A stretch of DNA of 33,400 nt from a virus: the IMG/VR virus record IMGVR_UViG_3300037434_000090, positions 1 through 33,400 of that record; one strand, written 5' to 3'. Positions 13,201 to 20,376 of this stretch are shown here, piece by piece (within the stretch, counting starts at the first letter, position 1; the number at the start of each line of letters is the position of its first letter). The notes under the pieces were generated by a model. It was not told the origin of the DNA, searched no databases, and saw nothing but the letters and a program-made list of their open reading frames with translations. The position numbers and the translations under genes are program-made.

Positions 13201-13289
13201 GTGGTATGATTTCACACCATGAGAATCCCATCGAACCCGAATGAGCGGGCCGAATTCGTCTCCGAGATCATCCGCGCGTGCTCGCAGTC
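13201..13289 (+). repeat. 89-bp direct repeat, right copy (functional portal start)
   Basis: Identical to 11670-11758. It contains the ATG and first 71 bases of the intact portal gene. Together the copies bracket a 1442-bp insert (11759-13200). Recombination between them would delete 1531 bp and leave one portal start 46 nt after the zinc-ribbon gene. Confidence 0.97.
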
Positions 13290-14997
13290 GCGTTCGGAGC
13301 GCATTCAGCGGGGCTTGGCGTTCAGAAATCTGTTCCTGACCGGCGACGAGAACGGCGTTCCGCAGACATTTCTGCGAACACAGGACTTCATCCGCGATGT
13401 CCTGGCCATTCTCTACAGCCCGATAGGTCTGCGCTTCAAATGTGAGTATTTCGGGCAGGTCAGCCCAGCCGAGCGCGCCAAGGGCTCGGCTGCGGCGGCC
13501 GGGCTGCTCCAACACGTCATCAACAACAACATCGACGACAATATCAGCGACATCGTCCTCTGGTCCCTGGTCAAGGGGAAGACGATACAGCAGCTTCTGT
13601 GGTCGCGGGGCGGCTTCGAGAGCTGGCTGATCCAGCCCGAATCATTTGGCGTCTACAATGAGAACGTCTCCAGCCTGGCCCGCCAGGAAGCGTTCATTCA
13701 CTCGACGTTCCCGACGCGCAGCCGGTTTCGCCAGATCATTTCCGGACTGCCGCCGGCCAAGCAGGCGGCGCTGATGAAGGCAGCCGACAACCTCCAGACG
13801 AAAAACCGCGGCGGGGAGGACAACAACGGCACGCTCAAACAGATTATCGTTGGCGGCCTTTACCCGTTCCAGGCGGGCGGCAGCTCGCCGGCCACCGGCG
13901 GCGGCACCGTAACCCACCTGTTCGCCCCCCAGCCGGCGATGCAGTCCGCCGTTGTCGACCAGCTCGTGCCGCTGGAGGAAGTCTGGATGTGGAACAACGC
14001 CCAGGATGACTGGGCAACGGTCACCATGCTCGGCGAGCAGATCGTGTTTGGCGAAGATGTCCTGTTCAACGCCTTCGCCCAGGGGTCTGACACCCAGCGG
14101 GGGGTTTACAACGAGGACAACCCGCTGAGGGGCCAGCACGGCTTCGTTGAATACTGCGCCCTGCCGCTGGACGGCTATTTCTGGGGGGTGAGCTTCGTTA
14201 GCCTCGTGGCCCTGCTCCAGCGATCCCTGAACAACCGCATTGACGGCATCAACCGGATGCTGCGGATGCAGGAAGACCCGGCCCGGTTCTTCACCGGCAG
14301 CACGTCGATCAACCAGAACGCCTATGCCAAGCTGAACAAGCCGGGCGGATATTTCACAGACGGCAACCCCAGCGCGAAAGTCGAGAAGCTTGCCGATCAG
14401 GTGCCGCCCGACATCTGGAAATCGTTCGCCGAGATCAATGGAATGTTCGACACCATCGGTGGGTTCCCCCCGATCATGCGGGGAGAAGGCGAGGGGTCGG
14501 TACGCAGCCAGGGGCAGTCAGACACCTTGGTGCGGCAGGGTGCGGCACGGCACTTAGATGCGGCCCTTAAAATAGAGCGTTCTGTTGAGTGCGCGGGCGG
14601 GGTGATTTTCGACCTCTTGCGCGCCAAGAGCAGTCAGCGGCTGACGGCATGGGTGATGCCGAACGAGCAGTCCATTCAAACGGACATCGAGCCGGACCCG
14701 TCCCTTGAGCCGCCGGTCAAGGGCATGCAGCCGATAACGTTCACTTACTCAAACATGTTGGACAACACGAAAGTCAGCGTGGACAGCCATTCGTCCAGCC
14801 CGGCGTTCTCGCACGACATCAGGGAGCTGGCGTTCGCCTTGGCTAAAATCGGCGCCGCTTCACCGAAGCGGGTTGCTCAGATCATCGGCGCACCGATGCA
14901 GGATGAGCTGGTCGAGGATGCTGAGCGGAAGGAAATCGAGACCGCTGCGTTGTTGCAGGCGCACCCGGAGCTGCTTGAAAAGCATCATAAGAAGTAA
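13219..14997 (+). CDS. Portal protein
   Basis: A 592-residue protein after the terminase and before scaffold and capsid, the position and size of a podovirus-type portal (the dodecameric ring at the head vertex). Visible family features are an early helical segment (FIRDVLAILYSPIGLRFKCE), a clip/stem-like region (LPLDGYFWGVSFVSLVALLQ, then RSLNNRIDGINRMLRMQEDP) and the GGFPPIMRGEGEGSVRSQGQ loop. A C-terminal helical tail ends HPELLEKHHKK. The ATG at 13219 is retained because the N-terminal codons are those duplicated upstream; it lacks a good Shine-Dalgarno. If the hairpin at 11759-11803 terminates rightward transcripts, this gene needs readthrough or its own promoter. Confidence 0.87.
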   Translation: MRIPSNPNERAEFVSEIIRACSQSRSERIQRGLAFRNLFLTGDENGVPQTFLRTQDFIRDVLAILYSPIGLRFKCEYFGQVSPAERAKGSAAAAGLLQHVINNNIDDNISDIVLWSLVKGKTIQQLLWSRGGFESWLIQPESFGVYNENVSSLARQEAFIHSTFPTRSRFRQIISGLPPAKQAALMKAADNLQTKNRGGEDNNGTLKQIIVGGLYPFQAGGSSPATGGGTVTHLFAPQPAMQSAVVDQLVPLEEVWMWNNAQDDWATVTMLGEQIVFGEDVLFNAFAQGSDTQRGVYNEDNPLRGQHGFVEYCALPLDGYFWGVSFVSLVALLQRSLNNRIDGINRMLRMQEDPARFFTGSTSINQNAYAKLNKPGGYFTDGNPSAKVEKLADQVPPDIWKSFAEINGMFDTIGGFPPIMRGEGEGSVRSQGQSDTLVRQGAARHLDAALKIERSVECAGGVIFDLLRAKSSQRLTAWVMPNEQSIQTDIEPDPSLEPPVKGMQPITFTYSNMLDNTKVSVDSHSSSPAFSHDIRELAFALAKIGAASPKRVAQIIGAPMQDELVEDAERKEIETAALLQAHPELLEKHHKK

Positions 14998-15017
14998 CGG
15001 GCATGGCCGGGCCGCCG

Positions 15018-15089
15018 GGCTGGTGTGGGACTCGAACCCACACGCACGGCGCTTCCGCCGCTCTCTGAACCACTTGAGAATAACCAGCC
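15018..15089 (-). tRNA. tRNA-like element or tRNA pseudogene with 4-nt anticodon loop
   Basis: 72 nt on the minus strand, between two convergent genes. Acceptor GGCTGGT/ACCAGCC (7 bp, perfect); D arm TCTC-AAGTGGTTCA-GAGA with A14 and GG; anticodon stem CGGCG/CGCCG (5 bp, perfect) but a loop of only GAAG; variable TGCGT; T arm GTGGG-TTCGAGT-CCCAC; discriminator C, no CCA encoded. One extra base lies between acceptor and D stem. A normal 7-nt loop with U33 and an anticodon is absent, so it cannot decode. It is either a pseudogene or a structured tRNA mimic, and it may also serve to end the convergent transcripts. Confidence 0.6.
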
Positions 15090-15106
15090 CAGCGGGGGCG
15101 CCTATA

Positions 15107-15808
15107 TCACGCGACGACGCTAACGTGGAAGTAATCTGCCCCCGCAATCCCGTTCGTGGTCGGCGTGCTTCCGTATGACACAGACAGCCGGCCATTCGAC
15201 AGGTCGGCGGTGGTGTATCCGGACAGCGTCACCCCGACTTCTGGCTTCCCGAAGGCGGTGAAAACCCCGGTCAGGCCCGTATAGCCGGACGCGCCCTGGC
15301 CATTGAGCCATGTCAGGGCGAAATCCTGCGGTGTGACGCCCCAGCAGGTGATGCCGTCGCCGGCGTGCCCGTCCGAAATGGTGTCCCACTGGTTCAGAAC
15401 CAGCGAGCGGGCGTCGAGGTAAAACTGGTTGTCGCCCGAGCCGCCGGTGAGGAAGTCGGACCCCGCCCCAGCGTCCAGGATGTTGTTGCCGCCGCCCGCT
15501 GAGGTGTTGATCGAGCACAAATCGAAGCCGCCGCCCGCCAGAATGAACACATCCGGCGTTGTCGCCGCTGACGACACATCCAGCGTGCTTTGTCCGGCGG
15601 CAAAGCCAGGCCCCGGTCCGGATGCCAGCTCGGCTGCCGCCCCGGCCTGCGTTGTGACGGCCCCGCCCAGGTCCAGCTCGGACTGAATGCTCGCAACCGG
15701 CCCCGAGTAGGGCGTTCCAGCGTCCTCGGCCTCGCCGCCGAAGGAGTTGAAGACGTAGAACTCGCCGCTGGTGGGCGTTGGGGTCGGCACGCTCGGTTTG
15801 GCTGTCAT
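15107..15808 (-). CDS. RTX-type calcium-binding-like protein, leftward accessory gene
   Basis: A 233-residue acidic, Gly/Ser/Thr-rich protein on the minus strand. ATG 15808 is chosen over an upstream start because it has an AGGAA about 11 nt before it and the upstream frame is Arg/Asn-rich and unlike the rest. Residues about 105-132 (GGNNILDAGAGSDFLTGGSG, then DNQFYLD) match the calcium-binding GGxGxDxLx nonapeptide of hemolysin-type proteins. The C terminus ends in a short hydrophobic, aromatic stretch (DYFHVSVVA). No N-terminal signal is visible, as expected for proteins exported by type I secretion. Orientation and content mark it as an accessory gene between portal and head genes. It could bind the host surface or decorate virions; untested. 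Confidence 0.7.
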   Translation of the reverse strand: MTAKPSVPTPTPTSGEFYVFNSFGGEAEDAGTPYSGPVASIQSELDLGGAVTTQAGAAAELASGPGPGFAAGQSTLDVSSAATTPDVFILAGGGFDLCSINTSAGGGNNILDAGAGSDFLTGGSGDNQFYLDARSLVLNQWDTISDGHAGDGITCWGVTPQDFALTWLNGQGASGYTGLTGVFTAFGKPEVGVTLSGYTTADLSNGRLSVSYGSTPTTNGIAGADYFHVSVVA

Positions 15809-15848
15809 AGAAATTGTTTCCTGTTCTGGTTCGCCGTTCTGGCAGATC

Positions 15849-15877
15849 AGAATTGACTTGCACAATCCCAACGTCAA
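15849..15877 (-). promoter_or_regulatory. Weak candidate promoter for the RTX-like gene
   Basis: Read leftward: TTGACG (15877-15872), 17-bp spacer, AATTCT (15854-15849). The -35 is good and the -10 is poor. The -35 is embedded in TTCCTTGAC, the same nine bases found at the rightward candidate promoter at 15960, giving an inverted pair about 75 bp apart. Confidence 0.3.
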
Positions 15878-15959
15878 GGAATTTCCAGACACAATCGAGC
15901 TCGTTCGTTGTGCGTTGTTTGTTCTTTTCCGCAAATTAGGTCAGTACTGCTGACGTTCC

Positions 15960-15988
15960 TTGACCTTCATCGTTTCCATAGGTTAAGA
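15960..15988 (+). promoter_or_regulatory. Candidate promoter for the head gene operon
   Basis: TTGACC (15960-15965), 17-bp spacer, TTAAGA (15983-15988), about 150 bp before the first head gene and 67 bp before a tiny ORF with a strong ribosome site. It shares TTCCTTGAC with the divergent leftward candidate. The -10 is weak; activation by a phage factor or a non-housekeeping sigma is possible. Apart from these elements and the tiny ORF, 15809-16140 shows nothing else. Confidence 0.35.
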
Positions 15989-16054
15989 GTCGCGTGTCTC
16001 AGGCCCTGAGATCCCCCGTGGGTAGCTCTGGGGGTGCTTTGAAGGAGAAACCCT

Positions 16055-16093
16055 ATGATTCGTTTTCGGCGCGGCCGCAAACACAAGCGGTGA
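16055..16093 (+). CDS. Possible 12-residue basic leader peptide
   Basis: An AAGGAG at the ideal distance precedes ATG 16055, which encodes MIRFRRGRKHKR and a stop. Seven of the twelve residues are Arg or Lys and one is His. A GC-rich hairpin follows 8 nt later, then the strong ribosome site of the next gene. The strength of the ribosome site for so short a frame suggests a translated leader or a translation-coupling device; a chance ORF cannot be excluded. Confidence 0.4.
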   Translation: MIRFRRGRKHKR

Positions 16094-16101
16094 TCGAAGC
16101 T

Positions 16102-16122
16102 GGCGCCGCCAGCAGCGGCGCC
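16102..16122 (+). promoter_or_regulatory. GC-rich hairpin between leader ORF and head operon
   Basis: GGCGCCG (16102-16108), loop CCAGCAG, CGGCGCC (16116-16122): a perfect 7-bp stem 8 nt before the GGAGGT ribosome site of the next gene. No T-run follows, so it is not an intrinsic terminator. Attenuator-like control or mRNA protection is possible. Confidence 0.4.
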
Positions 16123-16140
16123 ACTTCTCTGGAGGTTTGA

Positions 16141-16578
16141 GTGGGTTTGGCACCGATGCCGATGGGCGTACCTGGCGGGGGGTTACCTCCCGGCATGCCC
16201 GCGCCCGGTGGTCAGGGTATGCCAGGCGCTCCGCCGGCCAATGTTGGCCCGCATACCATCCCGCAGAACAATCCCGGCAATTCCAAAGAGGCGCTGGTCA
16301 AGTTGACGCAGGCCGCTGATCTGATCGGCAAGGCGATCCCGTCCGTGCCGATGGGGTCTGACATGCACCAGAAGGTGCTCAAGATCGCCACCGATCTGAC
16401 GAAGCTGGTCGGCGAATTCCGCGATGTCGCCTCCAAGCAGGAACAAGCCCAGATGCTTGTTCAGCACCTGATGCAGATGCGTCAGCAGGGCGGCCAGCCC
16501 GGCGGCCCAATGCCAGCTCCACCCAACGCCGGCCCCGCGATGGCGCCGCCCGGCGGCGCTCCACCACCCGGAATGTAG
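16141..16578 (+). CDS. Gly/Pro-rich head-associated protein
   Basis: A 145-residue protein, GTG start at 16141 with a strong GGAGGT 5-6 nt upstream. Both ends are low-complexity Gly/Pro/Met (PMGVPGGGLPPGMPAPGGQG at the N terminus and GGAPPPGM at the end). Between them, residues about 48-115 form a helical block (KEALVKLTQAADLIGKAIPS, then HQKVLKIATDLTKLVGEFRD, then KQEQAQMLVQHLMQMRQQGG). Disordered-helix-disordered proteins of this size often sit between portal and capsid genes and are virion or assembly proteins. Exact role unknown. Confidence 0.65.
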   Translation: MGLAPMPMGVPGGGLPPGMPAPGGQGMPGAPPANVGPHTIPQNNPGNSKEALVKLTQAADLIGKAIPSVPMGSDMHQKVLKIATDLTKLVGEFRDVASKQEQAQMLVQHLMQMRQQGGQPGGPMPAPPNAGPAMAPPGGAPPPGM

Positions 16579-16588
16579 GAGAACACCC

Positions 16589-16795
16589 ATGGCGAGTTCC
16601 AATACCAGCAACGCCCCAGGCGGCGGATCTAGCCCGTTCGCTCCGTACGTGACGACGATCAACATGGACGATCCGCTGATGAAGCGCGTTCCGTTCACGA
16701 TGATGGACATCGGCGCTAACGCGGCGTCCATGCCCGGCTTCAAGTCTGGCGTCGGTTCGATCGAGCACACCGGCAAGTCGCCGACGAAAGCCTAA
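16589..16795 (+). CDS. Small head-operon protein (68 aa)
   Basis: A 68-residue protein with a GTAGGAGA ribosome site 8-9 nt before ATG 16589. Ser/Gly/Pro-rich start, then VTTINMDDPLMKRVPFTMMD and GANAASMPGFKSGVGSIEHT. No known domain. Its position directly before the scaffold gene, good ribosome site and typical codon use support a real gene; it could be a minor capsid or assembly factor. Confidence 0.6.
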   Translation: MASSNTSNAPGGGSSPFAPYVTTINMDDPLMKRVPFTMMDIGANAASMPGFKSGVGSIEHTGKSPTKA

Positions 16796-16798
16796 TTG

Positions 16799-17389
16799 GT
16801 GAGTGACGCCAGAACCCCGGCACAGATCGCCCAGCAGAGCGTTCAGTTGCTCAATCAACTTCTCGGTGATCCGCGCACGGCGCCGGAAGCTGAGAAGCTG
16901 ATCCAGACACTCAACCCGCAGGCTGAATTTCCCTATCGCCAGCAGCGCGAGGCCGTTCTTGGCCCGGTGATGGGTGAGCTGGAGAAAGAGCGCGCCCGCG
17001 TGGCTGCGCTGGAGGAAAAGTGGAACGCCCGTGAGGCCGCCGAGGCCAAGCGGGAGACCAAGCGGCACGAAGATGAGCTGCTGGCTCGCATGGAGGCTGT
17101 GAAATCCAAGCGCGGGCTGTCGGACGACGCGATGCAGCGCGTCATGGACCGCATGCGCGCGAACAACAATCCGGATGTCGAGGCTGCCGCCGCGTGGGTG
17201 GCCGAGAGCGTGCCCAAGCCGGCACCCGCCGCTGGATATGACTACCTGCCAAGCACGGTTGATCCGTTCGGCACCGCCTCGAAGGACGAGACGTGGGCGG
17301 CTTTGCACAAAAGCCCCGATCAGTGGCTCACCGCCGAGCTGCGCTCGATCGTCCGTGACCCAGAATTCACCCGTCTCGGTGGCGCTTAG
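16799..17389 (+). CDS. Scaffold-like capsid assembly protein
   Basis: A 196-residue protein directly before the capsid gene. GTG 16799 is preferred over TTG 16796; the upstream stop is 3 bases away. The middle is strongly helical and charged (LEKERARVAALEEKWNAREA, then EAKRETKRHEDELLARMEAV), a coiled-coil typical of scaffolding proteins that template the procapsid and then leave. The C-terminal part is more mixed, ending in a short ELRSIVRDPEFTRLGGA helix. No protease domain is seen, so scaffold removal may not depend on this gene. Function is assigned from composition and position. Confidence 0.7.
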   Translation: MSDARTPAQIAQQSVQLLNQLLGDPRTAPEAEKLIQTLNPQAEFPYRQQREAVLGPVMGELEKERARVAALEEKWNAREAAEAKRETKRHEDELLARMEAVKSKRGLSDDAMQRVMDRMRANNNPDVEAAAAWVAESVPKPAPAAGYDYLPSTVDPFGTASKDETWAALHKSPDQWLTAELRSIVRDPEFTRLGGA

Positions 17390-17402
17390 GAGAACCCGGT
17401 AG

Positions 17403-18497
17403 ATGTCAGGTTCAATAACCCAATTTACCGGCCCCAGCAGTGGCGGCATGGTTCCTGGCGGTCTAACCGGCCAGCAGCTTTCCTACATCACGCGCCGGGC
17501 GATCATCCCGACCGTGTTCGTGCAGGTCTACCAGGCGCATCCGCTGCTGTCGCTGCTGCTGGCGAATACCCAAGCGGCCATGGGCGGTGTCGGGCAGATC
17601 ACCTTCCCGGTTCAGGGATCGAGCTTCGTGTCGTTCCAGTGGGGCGGCTTCGGCGGTGACTTTCAGATCCCGCAGGATCAGGTCGCACTGAACAACGCTC
17701 AGTTCAACCTCAAGGCCGGCATGGTTCCGATCGGCTTCTTCGGGTTTGAGAGTATAATCCAGTCTTCTGAAGTCGTTATTCCCAAGCTTCGGGCGGTGAC
17801 ATCGGACGCCGCAGTCGTTATGAAGCAGTCGCTTGCTACTTCTCTGTATTCATATACTCAGAATACTCTAGCTCTAGATTCTCTAGTTGGCGCATACGAT
17901 AACGGCACAAACACCGCGACGTATGGGGGCATCGCCCGTACCAACGGCTACTGGCAGGGTCAGTTTTACCCGAACTCGGCGACGATATCGAACCGCCTGG
18001 GCATCGCTCAGGCCCTGGTGAAGGTTCAGACGGGCGCGGGCGGCGAGTCACCCGACTTCATTATCATGAACCCGGTGAACTGGGCCACGCTGATGGCCGA
18101 CTTCATGGGCGCCGAGATTTTCAACACCGATCCGCGCAGCCGCTATGGCCGGGGTGATGTGGTGAACGCCGGCTTCCGCGCGATCCGGGTGCTCGACACG
18201 CCGATTTTCTCGGACCCATTCTGTCCGGTCGGTGAGATGTACATGATCAACTCGCGCTATCTCGCGATGTTCATGCACCCTTCGTTGCAGATGTATTTTA
18301 CTGGCTTTGAATCTATGATTCCGCAAGGGCAGTTGGCCTCGATCGGCGTCCTCGTTGCCGCGCTCAACATGTGCTGCATGAAGCCGTCTTCGGGTGCGCA
18401 CTTCACCGGCCTCCAGTCTCCTGGCTGGGTGGGCGGACCGCCGCCGCCGCCGGCAATCGCCTCTGCTACCGCCTTCGCTGGCGCTCCACTGGTCTAA
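17403..18497 (+). CDS. Major capsid protein
   Basis: A 364-residue protein with a TAGGAGA ribosome site, immediately after the scaffold-like gene. Several segments fit HK97-fold capsid proteins of podovirus-like phages: an N-terminal arm, AIIPTVFVQVYQAHPLLSLL, the segment SPDFIIMNPVNWATLMADFM, and a C-terminal VLDTPIFSDPFCPVGEMYMI followed by NSRYLAMFMHP. The gene has a short run of A/T-rich codons at 17836-17892 (three CTA, several TCT/ACT) unlike the rest. Position, size and order make this the best capsid candidate in the window; no homology search was possible. Confidence 0.83.
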   Translation: MSGSITQFTGPSSGGMVPGGLTGQQLSYITRRAIIPTVFVQVYQAHPLLSLLLANTQAAMGGVGQITFPVQGSSFVSFQWGGFGGDFQIPQDQVALNNAQFNLKAGMVPIGFFGFESIIQSSEVVIPKLRAVTSDAAVVMKQSLATSLYSYTQNTLALDSLVGAYDNGTNTATYGGIARTNGYWQGQFYPNSATISNRLGIAQALVKVQTGAGGESPDFIIMNPVNWATLMADFMGAEIFNTDPRSRYGRGDVVNAGFRAIRVLDTPIFSDPFCPVGEMYMINSRYLAMFMHPSLQMYFTGFESMIPQGQLASIGVLVAALNMCCMKPSSGAHFTGLQSPGWVGGPPPPPAIASATAFAGAPLV

Positions 18498-18509
18498 GGG
18501 AACCCCGAC

Positions 18510-19607
18510 ATGCCAAATCGTTATGGTGGCGTAGGCATTACGCTCCCGCTGAATCAGCTAGGCACCAACAACTTCACGCTTCAGGCCGGCGAGGTGATGT
18601 ACATCCCGCCCGGCTACTTCAACATCGCGCACGGGCCGTACTCGAGCATTCAGGTCTACGATCCGGTGATGACGGTGTGGCGCCCGATTGCCAACGACGG
18701 CTTCGAGGGCAACTTTGTTCAGGTGGACTCGGACGGCGGAAACTACCGCATCGCCAACCAGACGGGTTGCCCGGTTGCCGCGGTGCTGTCGAATGCCGGC
18801 ACGGGCTACACCTCGGCGCCGACGATCACGGCGGCGGCTGGGTCAAGCTCCTGGGTCGCGATCATGGGTCAAGTCGTCAGCACGACGGCAACCGTGGTCC
18901 TTGGCGGCTCCAACTACGTTTATCCGCCGCTGCTGGTGATTGGCGCTCCTGGCTCGCCAGGCATTCCCGCGACCGGCTATACCACGCTCACGTCGGGCTC
19001 GATTTCCTCCGCCACCATCTTAAACCAGGGTGCGGGCTATCTGACGGCGCCGACCGTGTCGGTGCTGAACGATCCGCGCGACACCACGGGTTCCGGCGGT
19101 ATGGTTACGGTGTCGCTGACGGGCAGCCAGACGGTGAACGCCGTCATTTGCACCAATCACGGCCTGCCGATCACCTCGCAGACCGTTCCGGCGCTGACGT
19201 TCTCCGGTGGTGGCGGCTCGTCAGCCGCGGCCACGATCATCATGGACTGGACGGTGACATCCTATGCCGTCACGGCCGGCGGTCTTGGCTACTCGGTTTG
19301 GGCGCAGGTTGGCACGATCGGTTTCGGTGCGCCGACAATCGCGCCGGCTTATACCAACCCGAACTCGCAGGCGTCCTTCTTCCGTGGCCGCTCGCCGGTG
19401 ATCAACGCGGCGCTCAGTTCCAACGCCATTACGGCGACGGGGCAGACGCTGGTGGACGGTGGGCATATTGCTTCGGCGGCGAACGCCACGAACAACATGC
19501 AGATCGCGATTTATGGCGGCGTTCTCACCGGCTCGACCTCGACCGTTGCCACTCTGACGCTCGGCGTTGGCGGCGTGTCCGATTTCCTCTGGATGCAGGC
19601 GGGCTAG
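18510..19607 (+). CDS. Virion protein with GxGYxxxP beta-repeats
   Basis: A 365-residue Gly/Ser/Thr-rich protein, AAGGGA before ATG 18510. After a 90-residue N-terminal domain with aromatic strands (AGEVMYIPPGYFNIAHGPYS), it has repeats of the NAGTGYTSAPTIT and NQGAGYLTAPTVS type plus a weaker one (AGGLGYSVWAQVG), spaced by about 95 and 85 residues. The same motif recurs eight times in the tail protein at 20377. It lies between capsid and adaptor, the usual place of a head-decoration protein. A surface decoration or carbohydrate-contacting role is inferred from beta-rich repeats. Confidence 0.65.
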   Translation: MPNRYGGVGITLPLNQLGTNNFTLQAGEVMYIPPGYFNIAHGPYSSIQVYDPVMTVWRPIANDGFEGNFVQVDSDGGNYRIANQTGCPVAAVLSNAGTGYTSAPTITAAAGSSSWVAIMGQVVSTTATVVLGGSNYVYPPLLVIGAPGSPGIPATGYTTLTSGSISSATILNQGAGYLTAPTVSVLNDPRDTTGSGGMVTVSLTGSQTVNAVICTNHGLPITSQTVPALTFSGGGGSSAAATIIMDWTVTSYAVTAGGLGYSVWAQVGTIGFGAPTIAPAYTNPNSQASFFRGRSPVINAALSSNAITATGQTLVDGGHIASAANATNNMQIAIYGGVLTGSTSTVATLTLGVGGVSDFLWMQAG

Positions 19608-19617
19608 GTGGGCTTGT

Positions 19618-20373
19618 GTGCTCCTATCGAAATACATCTTTGAAGTCAGGGACTTAATCAGAGACCCGCAGGGAATTTTCGTTACCGAAACTTCTCTCGT
19701 TCAGTACATCAATGAGGCCAGGGCGGCGACATCTCTCCTGACGGGGTGTTGCCGCCGTCTCATTTTGGGCCAGCCCGAATTCGGTGGCGTGGCCACGCCC
19801 GACGTGGCCGTTCCCGGTGGTGCGCGGCCCAATTCCGATCCAGGCAGTCAGTTTCAGTCTGTGGCCGGGCAGGAGCGTTATCCCTACATCGGATTCGCCA
19901 ACGAATACCTCAACGAGCAGTATCAGGGCCTTCGCGGCATCTGCGACGTGATTTCGGTGACGGTTTCATGGGGCGGGGCCGTGAGGCCCAGCCTGGATTG
20001 GATGCCGTTTGAGGATTTCCAGGCTTACTGCCGGTCCAATCAGATCCTGGTGACGAACTATCCGATCGTGTGGACGGTATTCAACGACGGCGAGGCCGGC
20101 GAAGTCTGGATGTTCCCCGTCCCGCAGAACGCCAATGAGATGGAGTGGGACTGTCTTTGCACGGCCGGGCCGATCTGGAAGGATGGCGATTTCGACGCCC
20201 TGCCATCTCCGTTCCATAACGGGGTGAAGTACTACGCGGCGATGCGTGCTTACGAATCATCGGGGCGCCTGGGATCGGCCGAGCTGATGCGCAGCCGCTT
20301 CGAGGACAGCAACCAGTTGCGCCGTGGCGCCGTAGACCGAGGTAAAGTACCGACTCGTTACGGTTCTTGGTAG
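19618..20373 (+). CDS. Head-tail adaptor-like protein (P22 gp4-type position)
   Basis: A 251-residue protein. GTG 19618 is chosen because an AGGTGG lies 6 nt before it and family-like sequence starts there (LLSKYIFEVRDLIRDPQGIF, then TSLVQYINEARAATSLLTGC). The opening, a short helical segment with 'D-x-x-x-x-Y-I-N-E-A-R', is that of phage head-tail adaptors. Later segments include WGGAVRPSLDWMPFEDFQAY and FHNGVKYYAAMRAYESSGRL. In podoviruses a protein here closes the portal and joins the tail. Only synteny and pattern support the call. Confidence 0.65.
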   Translation: MLLSKYIFEVRDLIRDPQGIFVTETSLVQYINEARAATSLLTGCCRRLILGQPEFGGVATPDVAVPGGARPNSDPGSQFQSVAGQERYPYIGFANEYLNEQYQGLRGICDVISVTVSWGGAVRPSLDWMPFEDFQAYCRSNQILVTNYPIVWTVFNDGEAGEVWMFPVPQNANEMEWDCLCTAGPIWKDGDFDALPSPFHNGVKYYAAMRAYESSGRLGSAELMRSRFEDSNQLRRGAVDRGKVPTRYGSW

Positions 20374-20376
20374 CCA

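Noticed and set aside
13219-13289. Insertion sequence explanation for the repeat-flanked cassette
   Set aside because: No transposase or terminal inverted repeats; an 89-bp duplication is too long for a transposon target site.
11670-13289. CRISPR-like repeat-spacer structure
   Set aside because: Only two copies, 1.4 kb apart, and coding in nature.
15018-15089. Functional tRNA gene
   Set aside because: Only four bases in the anticodon loop, no U33 and no readable anticodon; reported as tRNA-like instead.
17753-17758. Perfect TATAAT inside the capsid gene
   Set aside because: No -35 element at an acceptable distance and no downstream gene that would need it.
18371-19657. Long open frame overlapping the 18510 gene
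   Set aside because: Arg/His/Gly-rich shadow translation in another frame; the 18510 frame has a ribosome site and repeat structure.
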